Shown here in pieces: positions 17,019-25,359 of a DNA stretch of 64,000 nucleotides. Made by a program: the position numbers and the translations under genes. The number at the start of each line of letters is the position of its first letter. Positions within the stretch are counted from its first letter, which is position 1. The stretch is from JAKZVK01 sp965248255 (GTDB lineage Bacteria > Acidobacteriota > Terriglobia > Bryobacterales > UBA6623), in the NCBI GenBank assembly GCA_965248255.1, contig CBDFIW010000004.1, positions 930,001 through 994,000 on the forward strand. The letters are read 5' to 3'. Under the pieces are notes generated by a model that was given only the letters and a program-made list of their open reading frames with translations, did not search any database and had not been told where the DNA came from.

Positions 17019-17271
17019 AGTGGTCCTCGCGGCGCATGAGCCACACTTTTCCGATGAATTTTGATACGACTATGATCGCTGCACAGGAGACCAGCCCGTA
17101 AATCGAACCCCAAGCAGGAAAGCTCTCGAACGAGAAATGGTGGTCATCGCCGTGGAAGATGTACGGCAGGACGATTTCGGCCAGAGCTACTACCGCCAGG
17201 CCAACGTAGAACCATCGTTTGATCCGGGCGAAGCGGACGGGATCTTCTAGCTGCCTCTCTAAAAAGTTCAC
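17008..17271 (-). CDS. Small two-TM membrane protein in nuo locus
   Basis: 87 aa. Two predicted TM helices (YVGLAVVALAEIVLPYIF and IYGLVSCAAIIVVSKFIG) surround a His/Asp-rich loop (HGDDHHFSFES). The C-terminus is charged. It overlaps the upstream antiporter gene by 4 bp and the downstream one by 11 bp, so it is translated as part of the operon. Small proteins of this type separate two MrpD-like genes in other clusters. Its role is probably structural, joining the two antiporter subunits. Not a recognised canonical Nuo subunit. Confidence 0.8.
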   Translation of the reverse strand: MNFLERQLEDPVRFARIKRWFYVGLAVVALAEIVLPYIFHGDDHHFSFESFPAWGSIYGLVSCAAIIVVSKFIGKVWLMRREDHYDS

Positions 17272-18734
17272 GGCATGGCCCTCCCTGCCAGTGCCAGGAC
17301 AGGGGCAGAGTAGAGGCCCAGAAGTAGGCTTGCGGCAGCACTGACTGCCAAGGGCGCGACCATCCAGGGCACCTCCCGGACTTTCTCATTAGTCGCCGGC
17401 TCCTCCTCGAAGTAGGCCTTGTACACGATCGGCCCGAGGTAGGCCGCGCTCAGTAGTGAGCTGACGAGGATGACTCCGAGCAAGACAAAGCTGTCCCCGT
17501 CCACCGTGCCGAGGGCGAGGAACCACTTAGACACGAACCCGCTGGTGAGGGGAATGCCCACGATGCTCAACGAGGCAAGCGAAAACGCTGCCATGGTCCA
17601 CGGCATGCGCTTGGCCAGGCCCGACATCTGGCTGATTTCGGTCTTGTGCGCGGATACATAGATCGAGCCGGCGCATAGGAAGAGAGTGATCTTGGAAACG
17701 GCGTGGTTGGTGATGTGGGCGATCCCGCCCAGCACTCCGCTGGAGTTCAAGAGTGCCGCCCCCAGGATGATGTAGGAGAGCTGGCTCACTGTGGAGAAGG
17801 CCAGTCTGGCTTTGAGGTTGTCCTGGCCGAGTGCCAGGAGCGATGCGACCAGGATCGTCGCCGACGCGGCTCCCAAGGCCAGTTGGTCCGCGCCGAGTTC
17901 ACGCATGGCCTGAGGACCGAAGACGAAGAGAAAAACCCGCAGCGTGGAGAAAACGCCGGTCTTTACCACCGCTACCGCATGCAGCAATGCGCTCACCGGA
18001 GTGGGGGCCACCATGGCAGCCGGCAGCCAGCTGTGCAACGGCATGAGCGCGTTCTTGGCGAATCCAAACAGGAATAGGGCGAAGATCACAAAGAGCAGCG
18101 TGGGCTGCTCCGTGAGCTGTGCCGCCGGCAGTATCCCGCCACTGCGAAACTCCAGGGTGCCGGCCACGTTGTAGGTCAGAATGATGGCGGCCATCAGGAA
18201 CACCTTGGCGGCACCCAGAAGATAGATCACGTACTTGCGGGCGCCTGCCTTTGCCTCGGCCGTTTCGTGATGACCCACCAGGGGGTAGGTAACCAGGGTC
18301 AGGGCTTCATAGAACAGAAACAGCGTGAAGAGGTTGGCGGCGAACGCCACCCCGATGGTGGCGGAAAGAGCCAGAGCGAAACAAGAAAAGTATCGGGTTT
18401 GCGCATGCTCTCTAAGAGAACGCATGTAGCCGATCGAGTAGCAAGAGGTCAAGATCCACAGCAGCGATGCCCCCGAGGCAAAGAGGAGGCCGAAGGCATC
18501 CACCCGAAAGGCCAGTTCGATGCCGGGGAGGATCCGGAACAGCACGCACTCCGGCGTGCCGCCGGCCAGGACCTCCGGGACCATGGAGGCCACAAGAACG
18601 AACATCACCACACCTGCCGCAATCGACCAGAATTCCCTCAGATTGGCGCGACGCTCGCCCGTGCACGCGATGAGGAGTGCGCCCAAGGCCGCCACAAGCA
18701 CCGCCAGCAGCGGGATCAGCGAAACCGTCACCAT
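17268..18734 (-). CDS. NuoL/MrpD-like antiporter subunit A
   Basis: 488 aa proton-conducting antiporter family protein with about 14 TM helices. TM5 Glu is in FLFYEALTLVTYPLVG, TM7 Lys in GFAKNALMPLHSWLPAAM, TM8 Lys in AVAVVKTGVFSTLR and a distal Lys in QDNLKARLAFSTVSQLSY, so all pumping residues are present. It is about 120 residues shorter than NuoL and has no lateral helix. It follows nuoK directly (7-bp overlap), the place where nuoL normally stands. I read it as an MrpD-like subunit that substitutes for, or precedes, NuoL. Confidence 0.87.
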   Translation of the reverse strand: MVTVSLIPLLAVLVAALGALLIACTGERRANLREFWSIAAGVVMFVLVASMVPEVLAGGTPECVLFRILPGIELAFRVDAFGLLFASGASLLWILTSCYSIGYMRSLREHAQTRYFSCFALALSATIGVAFAANLFTLFLFYEALTLVTYPLVGHHETAEAKAGARKYVIYLLGAAKVFLMAAIILTYNVAGTLEFRSGGILPAAQLTEQPTLLFVIFALFLFGFAKNALMPLHSWLPAAMVAPTPVSALLHAVAVVKTGVFSTLRVFLFVFGPQAMRELGADQLALGAASATILVASLLALGQDNLKARLAFSTVSQLSYIILGAALLNSSGVLGGIAHITNHAVSKITLFLCAGSIYVSAHKTEISQMSGLAKRMPWTMAAFSLASLSIVGIPLTSGFVSKWFLALGTVDGDSFVLLGVILVSSLLSAAYLGPIVYKAYFEEEPATNEKVREVPWMVAPLAVSAAASLLLGLYSAPVLALAGRAMP

Positions 18735-19033
18735 TTGAGTTCGGTCAGGTCCGCCACGGCCGCCCCGGGCCGGTTGCGGTTCAAGGCAATCACGAGCCCC
18801 AGGCCGACCCCTGCCTCGGCGGCGGCCACGGCGATCACAAAGAGGGCTAAAACCTGACCACGCGGGTCTTCGAGGTGCCGGCTGAAGCCGACTAGACTGA
18901 GGTTGACTGCATTGAGCATGACCTCAACGGAGACGAGCATCAGGATGATGTTGCGCCGGGCCAGGAAGCCGAATACCCCAATGCCAAAGAGGATAGCGCT
19001 CAATCCCAGAACCGTCCCCACCGGCACGATCAT
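18728..19033 (-). CDS. nuoK: NADH-quinone oxidoreductase subunit K
   Basis: 101 aa, three TM helices, homologue of MrpC. The conserved Glu residues of TM2 and TM3 are visible in LMLVSVEVMLNAVNLS and VIAVAAAEAGVGLGL. It contributes to the proton path next to NuoJ and overlaps both neighbours by 4-7 bp. Confidence 0.95.
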   Translation of the reverse strand: MIVPVGTVLGLSAILFGIGVFGFLARRNIILMLVSVEVMLNAVNLSLVGFSRHLEDPRGQVLALFVIAVAAAEAGVGLGLVIALNRNRPGAAVADLTELKW

Positions 19034-19566
19034 GAAGCTGGTGGCCTCCGCCTGGCGAGGACGACGGCGCCGACGATGGCAGCCAGGAGCACCAGAGAGG
19101 CTATTTCGAAGGGCAACGCGAAGGGGCCGAAGAGCGCCATGCCTACCTCTGCCAGGCTCCCCTGAGGCGGACCTTTCGCTGCCAAGCTCTGTGCGTCGGG
19201 CGCGACGACGGCTCCAACAGAGTCAAGACCATCGACTTGGGCGAACCAAGCCAAGGCTGCGAAAGAGAGACCGACGGCGGCGGCGAGCGGCCAATGATTG
19301 CCGAACCGCGGACGAGCCGCCTCGTCCGGCAGGTCGAGCAGCATCACAACAAAGAGGTAGAAGATCAAAATGGCGCCCGCGTACACTATGACCTGCACCG
19401 CTGCCAGAAACTCCGCCGCCAGCAGCAGGAAGATGCCCGCCACGTGTAGGAAGAGCGCTAGAACCCAGAGCATGCTGTGGACCGGGTTCTTCCGTGTCAC
19501 CGCCAGAAGCGCGCTAACGACACTGGCGGCCGCCATGTAATAGAAGGTTGCGGTGAGCCAAGTCAT
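19030..19566 (-). CDS. nuoJ: NADH-quinone oxidoreductase subunit J
   Basis: 178 aa, five TM helices. The family motif VQVIVYAGAILIFYLFVVML in TM3, with the pi-bulge Tyr region, is present. It is the first gene of the nuo locus as arranged here (J-K first, A-I last). Its ATG overlaps by 4 bp the stop of a short open frame upstream (see 19563-19712), hinting that another gene once preceded it. Confidence 0.94.
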   Translation of the reverse strand: MTWLTATFYYMAAASVVSALLAVTRKNPVHSMLWVLALFLHVAGIFLLLAAEFLAAVQVIVYAGAILIFYLFVVMLLDLPDEAARPRFGNHWPLAAAVGLSFAALAWFAQVDGLDSVGAVVAPDAQSLAAKGPPQGSLAEVGMALFGPFALPFEIASLVLLAAIVGAVVLARRRPPAS

Positions 19567-19712
19567 TCGCTCGGGTTACTGCCGGGGCCGTAATCCTCAA
19601 AGTGGCGGATCGTGGCGTCCCCGGTCGTGATCCAGTTGACAACGTCGCCGAGCGACAACCTTCTCACAGTTCTGATGGGCGTCTTCCGGTCGTACAGCCA
19701 GGGTCGGATCTC
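19563..19712 (-). other. Possible gene remnant upstream of nuoJ
   Basis: An open frame of about 50 codons follows a TAG and ends in TGA overlapping the nuoJ ATG (ATGA). The deduced end reads LGDVVNWITTGDATIRHF then EDYGPGSNPSE. It has protein-like composition but no convincing start codon or ribosome site. It may be the tail of a deleted gene or chance. Confidence 0.25.
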
Positions 19713-19874
19713 GGCCTAGGATCGCGCCGAGGGTCAACACACCTTCCTGAACTTCGTGGTGCTCAAAATCTAAGATAGCACCTGACTATGGCGCCGCGGG
19801 CCAGGCCTCGGCAAACCGCACTATAATCAACAAGCATTCGGCCAAGGTGCTTTCGTGTCGAAGAGAGGTGCTGT
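19713..19874. other. Intergenic region between divergent nuo locus and dehydrogenase gene
   Basis: Together with the weak open frame before it, this forms the 308-bp divergent gap that must hold the nuo promoter (minus) and the hydroxyacid dehydrogenase promoter (plus). I could not pick a confident -35/-10 pair. AGAGAGGTG shortly before 19875 is the likely ribosome site of the dehydrogenase. Confidence 0.4.
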
Positions 19875-20900
19875 ATGAAGAGACTTTATTCAGCGGTGCT
19901 GTGGGCGTGCATCGCGCTGTTTCCTGCGGTCGTCTGGCCACAGGCCACGCCCAAGATTGTAGTTGCCGGTCTCTCGGCCGACCAGATATCGGAACTGCGG
20001 ACCGTCGCTCGGGCCAATTTCGTCCCTGTCTCCAATGCTGCCGAGGCCCTGCAACAGATCCCGGATGCCGACGCGCTTATGGGGCTGTGCAGCCGGGAAC
20101 TGGTTCAGGCGGGGAAGAAGCTGCGATGGATTCAGGTCTACAGCGCGGGGGTGGATCGATACCGATTCCCAGAACTTCTCAGCAGTGACGTCACGCTGAC
20201 CAACTGTAAGATCATCCAAGGACCGGAAATCGCCGACCACGCTCTGGCGTTGCTGCTGGCGTTGACGCGCCGGCTGAACGAGATGATCCCCATGCGAGCA
20301 AAGCAAGAGTGGCTTCCCGGTCGATTTCGAGCCGAGCGTCGCCCGATTGAGTTGCATGGCAAGACAGCGCTCGTGGTCGGGCTCGGAGGTATCGGCACGC
20401 AGATCGCCCAACGCGCCGCTGCCTTCGGAATGAAGGTTGTTGCGGTCGACCCCAAAGACGTCCCCTATCTGTTCTTCGTGGAGAAAACGGTTCACCCCGA
20501 CCGGTTGCACGAGTTGCTGCCGCGGGCGGATGTCGTTTTCATGGCGGTGCCCCACACGCCCGAGTCCGAACGAATGATGGGACCCAACGAGTTCGACATG
20601 ATGAAAAAGGGCTCTTATTTCATCGCGGTCTCTCGCGGCAAGACTTATGACAAGGGCGCCCTGGTGAAGGCACTGGATGAGAAACGTCTGGCCGGGGCGG
20701 GCCTGGACGTGACGGATCCCGAGCCACTTCCCAAGGGAGACCCTTTGTGGGAGTTCGAGAATGTCGTCATCACGCCCCACATTGCCGGACAGTCCGACGG
20801 AATCTGGGGACGGCGCATGGCTGTGCTGAAGGAGAACGCTCGGCGGTTTACCGAGGGCTCAACCCTGACCAACATTGTCAATAAGAAAAAGGGCTATTGA
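19875..20900 (+). CDS. D-2-hydroxyacid dehydrogenase with signal peptide
   Basis: 341 aa member of the D-isomer-specific 2-hydroxyacid dehydrogenase family. The Rossmann NAD motif is GLGGIGTQIAQ followed by an acidic residue (VVAVD). The catalytic Arg is in AVSRGKTYD, Glu in DPEPLPKGDPLW, and His in VITPHIAGQ. Residues 1-23 (KRLYSAVLWACIALFP..) are a hydrophobic signal peptide ending near WPQA. Export of an NAD-dependent dehydrogenase is unexpected. Either it carries bound cofactor, or the stretch is a membrane anchor. Single gene between nuo and the deacylase gene. Confidence 0.85.
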   Translation: MKRLYSAVLWACIALFPAVVWPQATPKIVVAGLSADQISELRTVARANFVPVSNAAEALQQIPDADALMGLCSRELVQAGKKLRWIQVYSAGVDRYRFPELLSSDVTLTNCKIIQGPEIADHALALLLALTRRLNEMIPMRAKQEWLPGRFRAERRPIELHGKTALVVGLGGIGTQIAQRAAAFGMKVVAVDPKDVPYLFFVEKTVHPDRLHELLPRADVVFMAVPHTPESERMMGPNEFDMMKKGSYFIAVSRGKTYDKGALVKALDEKRLAGAGLDVTDPEPLPKGDPLWEFENVVITPHIAGQSDGIWGRRMAVLKENARRFTEGSTLTNIVNKKKGY

Positions 20901-21081
20901 GCCACCGCTGTGGATGGCGCCCTCTGACAGTCAGGGCCACCACAGAATCTCCTTGGGTGCTGCCAGGGCAACTCAACCCTTTCGCATATGGGCCGTGATC
21001 GATCGCCGCTGCGTGGCTCGGTGGCTGGACACGGCGGTCCACCCTTACCGTTCACGGCTCAACAGTGAAGCCCACACCCTG

Positions 21082-21564
21082 TCAGGCTCGCAGTCCAAAC
21101 GAAAACACCTCGGGTCGGGCGACTCGAATGTAGTCTTCCACGTGGAGGAAGATCGAATCCGTTAGAGAGCCGGCGTTGAAGGCGATGCGGTCGTTCTCGA
21201 CGATCGACGTGTCCACGTACAGATCGAACGGCAGGATCGGCCGGCCGAACGGCGGGACTGAACCAGGAACCAAGCCGGTCAACTCGGTCAGCTCGTCCGG
21301 TGTGGCGAAGCGGGTCTTGCGGATACCGAAGTGCGACCGGACGGCTTGTGAGTCCACCCGCAGCGAAGCGCTCAGGACAAGCAGCCGGAACTCCTTACCC
21401 GCCTTCATCAACAGCGCCTTGCCGCCGATGCGAAGGTCCTCGCCGCGGACGCGGACGGAGTCTTCCGAGGTGCGTGTGGGCTCGTGGTGCAGCTCGCGGA
21501 ATGGGACGCCGGAGTCGCGCAGTAGCCGACGGATTTGGTCTAGAACGGCAGTAGGTTCGGACAT
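21082..21564 (-). CDS. YbaK/ProX-type aminoacyl-tRNA deacylase family protein
   Basis: 160 aa protein of the YbaK/EbsC/ProX editing-domain family, which hydrolyses mischarged aminoacyl-tRNAs in the cytosol. Visible family features are the N-terminal VPFRELHHEPTRTSEDSV, the catalytic-type Lys in GGKALLMKAG, and GLVPGSVPPFGRP near residue 100. It stands alone and is convergent with the upstream dehydrogenase gene. The exact substrate (Cys-tRNA-Pro, Ala-tRNA-Pro or other) cannot be told from sequence. Confidence 0.85.
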   Translation of the reverse strand: MSEPTAVLDQIRRLLRDSGVPFRELHHEPTRTSEDSVRVRGEDLRIGGKALLMKAGKEFRLLVLSASLRVDSQAVRSHFGIRKTRFATPDELTELTGLVPGSVPPFGRPILPFDLYVDTSIVENDRIAFNAGSLTDSIFLHVEDYIRVARPEVFSFGLRA

Positions 21565-21803
21565 GCCGGTTTGGCGTGATGTTGGGCGTAGAGAAGCGGT
21601 CTCCGCGACCAGGCATCTATTCTGGGCGTCTTCGGAATGCGAGAGTCAAGTTTCAAGCAGGGATTTGCGGATGCGCGCCGAGCGTCGCTCTCGCTCCGCG
21701 GTTCGCCACTGGCCCCCGGTCGCGCAAAGCCCCTTGGGAATGCCACAATCGAGGGCTCCTTCCGTTCACGGACCGGGCCGCCGAGGCCCCACCGAGGACC
21801 GTC

Positions 21804-22521
21804 ATGCCGGCGGACGAGCTCACCAACGTCAACACCCTCACCTTCGACATCTTCGGGACGGTGCTCGACCTCTCGGGCAGCATCATCCCGCCTCTGGCTG
21901 ATTTCTTGGTTGAACGCAACGCCTCGATTGACGGCGAGACCCTGTGGCTCGAGTGGCGCGCGCGTCAACGTATCGAGCAGCACCAAGACACCATTCTGAT
22001 GCTGGGTCACCGAGGCTACCTCGACTCGGCCAGGCGGGCGCTGGTCTACTGCCTGCGAAACCACAGGGTCGAGTTCAATCAGGCAGCGGTCGAGAGCTTC
22101 ATGCGGGTATTTGAAAACCTTGCGGCCCTACGACGACGCGGTGGAGGGCCTGAAGTGTCTTGGCGAGCAATACCGGCTCGTGGCGCTATCGAACGGGGAT
22201 ACCTGGCTGCTCGAACACCTGATCGATACCCGCATCCCGGCGCCGTTCGACCGCACGATCTCGGTGGATCGCGTGGGGCGGTTCAAGCCGCACCCGTCGG
22301 TGTACCGCGCAGCGCTGCAGATTCTCGAGGCCGAGCCCGCGGAGGTGATGATGGTCGCCGCACACTCGTTCGACATTCTGGGTGCACGGGCTTGTGGGTT
22401 TCGAGGGGCCTTCGTGAATCGGTACGAGCTGCCGTACGAGACGTCGGCTTTGCAGCCGGATTGGGTCGGCACGGATTTCTTGGAGTTGGCGGATCACCTG
22501 CTAGGCAAGGCACGATTGTAA
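21804..22521 (+). pseudogene. Haloacid dehalogenase-type (HAD) hydrolase, frameshifted
   Basis: Type II haloacid dehalogenase-like HAD hydrolase split by one frameshift. The first part (from 21804) carries the nucleophile motif FDIFGTVLDLSG. The second part, in another frame to 22521, carries SNGDTWLLEHL, the catalytic Lys in GRFKPHPSVY, and the acidic VAAHSFDILGARA. The break is at about 22116-22124, where removing one A from GAAAACC gives VFETLRPYDD, the expected family sequence. It may be a real lesion or a homopolymer sequencing error. The ATG at 21804 suits the family N-terminus. Confidence 0.82.
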
Positions 22522-22676
22522 AGGCGCGGTACGACGCGACCACGATCACCAACACTGGCTCACTCCCCGATCGCGAGCCTCCTCATTTCATCTCGGCACG
22601 CGAGAGCGCCTCTAGGACGAGATCGAGATTCTGAAACTGACCCACTACCGTCTGGATCTGCCACAATCTGGGAGCA

Positions 22677-24641
22677 ATGCGACGGCTTACGCTCTTCCTG
22701 TGTCTTGGCTCTTTGTTGGGGGCCCCGCCTCAGCGTTCGGACCAACCCTACCAGGCGTCGCGGGAAGAAGTGGACACAATCCGCGAGAAGATGCGAGCAC
22801 TCGCCGGGCGGCTCGACTCGCTGCGCGGCCAGGGCGCTGATGACGCACGACTCGCCGAAGTCGAGATCTACCACAAGGCAGCCGAGTGGATGCTGCGGTA
22901 CCCGGAAGAGGTCTACTCGCGCGAGTACGTCGCTTACGCCATCGACGCGTTGGAGGCGGGAATGGCGAGGGCCGGCCTGCTCGCCCAGGGCCGCCACCCC
23001 TGGACCGAGCAAAAAGGCCGCGTGCTGCGCGCCTATCGCTCACGCATCGACAGCAGCGTCCAGCCCTACGGCCTGGTGATCCCGGCGTCGTACGACGGCC
23101 GCAAGCCGGTGCGCCTCGATGTCGTCTTGCATGGCCGCAACCACCGGCTTACCGAGGTTCGCTTCATTGCAAATCACAGCACCGGCGAACCCGTGCCCGA
23201 CGGCCAGGACTTCATCCAGCTCAACATCTTCGGCCGCACGAACAACGCCTACCGCTGGTCTGGCGAAACCGATGTGTTCGAGGCATTAGAGGCCGTTGAG
23301 CGCGACTACCGGGTTGACCCCGATCGGCTCGTCCTGCGCGGTTTTTCAATGGGCGGCGCGGGGGCGTTTCACATCGGGCTTCATCATCCGGACCGCTGGG
23401 CGGCGGTCGAGGCGGGTGCGGGCTTCACGGAGACGATTCGCTACGCCAAGCTGCCGAACTTACCGCCCCACCAGCGGCGCGCGCTGCGCATCTATGACGC
23501 CGTGGACTATGCGCGGAACGCCGTCAACGTGCCCCTCGTTGGGTACGGCGGCGAGAACGACGCTCAACTCCAGGCGGCGGTGAACGTACGGGAAGCGTTG
23601 ATGCGAGAAGGTTTTCACTTTACGCAGGACGGGTTGAATTGGAAGACCACCGACCTGCGGTCGATCTTTCCGGTCGGGCCCAATATCGGACACAGGTTCC
23701 ATCCCAAGAGCAAGGCCCTCTCAAACCGCTTTATCGGCGAAGCGGTCGCGAAGGGACGAGGGCCGCCCGATCGTGTTCAATTCGTCACCTACACCACGCG
23801 CTATCCCAAGTGTTACTGGGTGACGGCCGAAGGACTCGATCGGCACTATGAGCGCGCCCAGATCGATGCGGAGCGAATCACCGCGCGCGGCCTCGCGCGG
23901 AGCGTCACGATCAAGACACAGAACGTGAGCCGGTTGAGGGTCGCGGGCCTTGCGGATGACGCGCGGTTGTCAATCGACGGGCAGTCGGTCGGAGTGACCG
24001 CGGGTCCGGCCAAGCGGCGATTCATCAAGGCGGATGGGGGTTGGCGGGCTTTGAAGGCTGTCGACGCGGCCGGCGGTACGCTACGAAAGGAACACGGGTT
24101 GCAGGGGCCGATCGACGACGCCTTTCGTGAAGCTTTCTTGTGCGTAACGCCGACGGGCCAGCCGAATCACCCCGCGGCTCACCAAAGGGCATTGGCCATC
24201 GCTGCTCTGTTTGGCAAAGAGTACCCGCGATGGTTGCGCGCCGATGTCCCCTTCAAGAACGACGCCGACGTGACATCGGCAGACATCGCCGGGCGGCACC
24301 TTGTTCTGTTTGGCGACCCCGGCAGTAATTCCCTCCTAGCACGTGTCGCGGACAAGCTTCCGATCCGCTGGACCAAGGAGGCGATCGTGGTCGGTGACGA
24401 GAGTTACAACGCCGAAAACCACCTGCTCGCCATGATCTATCCGAACCCGTTGAACCCGGAGCGCTACGTCGTTGTCAACAGCGGTCACACGTTCCATGAG
24501 GCTGAGTTCCGAGGGACCAACGCATACTTGTTTCCGCGACTGGGGGATTATTCGGTCCTGCGGTTCAACGATGGGCGAGACGACCCGGAGGTCGTGGAGG
24601 CCGGGTTCTTCGATGAAGGTTGGATGTTGCCGAGGAACTAG
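22677..24641 (+). CDS. Secreted alpha/beta-hydrolase (esterase/peptidase-like)
   Basis: 654 aa protein with an N-terminal signal peptide (RLTLFLCLGSLLGAPP). The first 125 residues are helical. An alpha/beta-hydrolase fold follows, with nucleophile elbow GFSMGGAGAF (Ser about residue 225), preceded by an oxyanion-type LHGRNHRLTE. A C-terminal part (DDARLSIDGQSVGV and beyond) forms a beta-rich accessory domain. It resembles the PHB-depolymerase/prolyl-oligopeptidase-type secreted hydrolases that are abundant in Acidobacteria and Planctomycetes. Likely periplasmic; substrate unknown. Monocistronic. Confidence 0.8.
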   Translation: MRRLTLFLCLGSLLGAPPQRSDQPYQASREEVDTIREKMRALAGRLDSLRGQGADDARLAEVEIYHKAAEWMLRYPEEVYSREYVAYAIDALEAGMARAGLLAQGRHPWTEQKGRVLRAYRSRIDSSVQPYGLVIPASYDGRKPVRLDVVLHGRNHRLTEVRFIANHSTGEPVPDGQDFIQLNIFGRTNNAYRWSGETDVFEALEAVERDYRVDPDRLVLRGFSMGGAGAFHIGLHHPDRWAAVEAGAGFTETIRYAKLPNLPPHQRRALRIYDAVDYARNAVNVPLVGYGGENDAQLQAAVNVREALMREGFHFTQDGLNWKTTDLRSIFPVGPNIGHRFHPKSKALSNRFIGEAVAKGRGPPDRVQFVTYTTRYPKCYWVTAEGLDRHYERAQIDAERITARGLARSVTIKTQNVSRLRVAGLADDARLSIDGQSVGVTAGPAKRRFIKADGGWRALKAVDAAGGTLRKEHGLQGPIDDAFREAFLCVTPTGQPNHPAAHQRALAIAALFGKEYPRWLRADVPFKNDADVTSADIAGRHLVLFGDPGSNSLLARVADKLPIRWTKEAIVVGDESYNAENHLLAMIYPNPLNPERYVVVNSGHTFHEAEFRGTNAYLFPRLGDYSVLRFNDGRDDPEVVEAGFFDEGWMLPRN

Positions 24642-25092
24642 GCGCTTAGCGACACGACATCGACAAACGATCGTCGCTTGCTGGGCGGCGAAGTCCAGGT
24701 CACCAAGAAGAACAAACATATCTTTTCGATCGTTTCATAGTGTTCGTCGAGGGGCGTCCAGCGGTTCGGCTTTCTTGTTTGCCTCGGGTTGTCCGTACCG
24801 GCCGGATCGGGTTGAGGACCTGTTCACGAAGGATCATCACTAGCAGAGCACTGCCCGAAGCGTGTGGTCCGCATCCTCGGCCACCGAGCTAGGCCTCGTT
24901 CACATCTACTTCTGCAACCTGAAACGTCGGGGCGTTCTGGGCCTAGGTGTTGACTAGAAGCGCGTGCGCGGGGCGGATGAAGATGCGGAGGGGGTGCTGC
25001 AGTGAGGTCGCGAGGGCACTTCAGCTACAGTTTCAGCTACAGACGACCTTGCCGAGACGTGCAGATGAGCCCGTAAGCTGTTGAAAGGGAAA
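24642..25092. other. Non-coding gap before initiator tRNA
   Basis: 451 bp without a credible gene. The only structure seen is a 12-bp direct tandem repeat (TTCAGCTACAG twice, about 25019-25042), just beyond the 3' side of the tRNA. Confidence 0.5.
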
Positions 25093-25169
<77 letters not shown>

Positions 25170-25174
25170 CTCCC

Positions 25175-25203
25175 ATCGTATCGGAATTGGACATACAGGT
25201 CAA
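25175..25203 (-). promoter_or_regulatory. Sigma-70-type promoter of tRNA-fMet
   Basis: On the minus strand TTGACC (25203-25198), 17 nt, then TACGAT (25180-25175). The tRNA 5' end is 6 nt further, so transcription would begin almost at the mature 5' end. Confidence 0.6.
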
Positions 25204-25359
25204 TTACTCGGTGCAGTTCGAGTGTGGCGCTGCTGCCAAGCATTCACGAGCACTTTAGAATCCAGGGAGGTTCGCACGAGCAACGACTTACATCGTGGCT
25301 GCTCGTGGACTTGAGAACTGAGGAATCGGTTCTGGGCGCACGTGAGGGCGTACCCCACG

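Noticed and set aside
24642..25092. Small genes in the gap before the initiator tRNA
   Set aside because: Short frames there lack ribosome sites, domains and coding-like composition.
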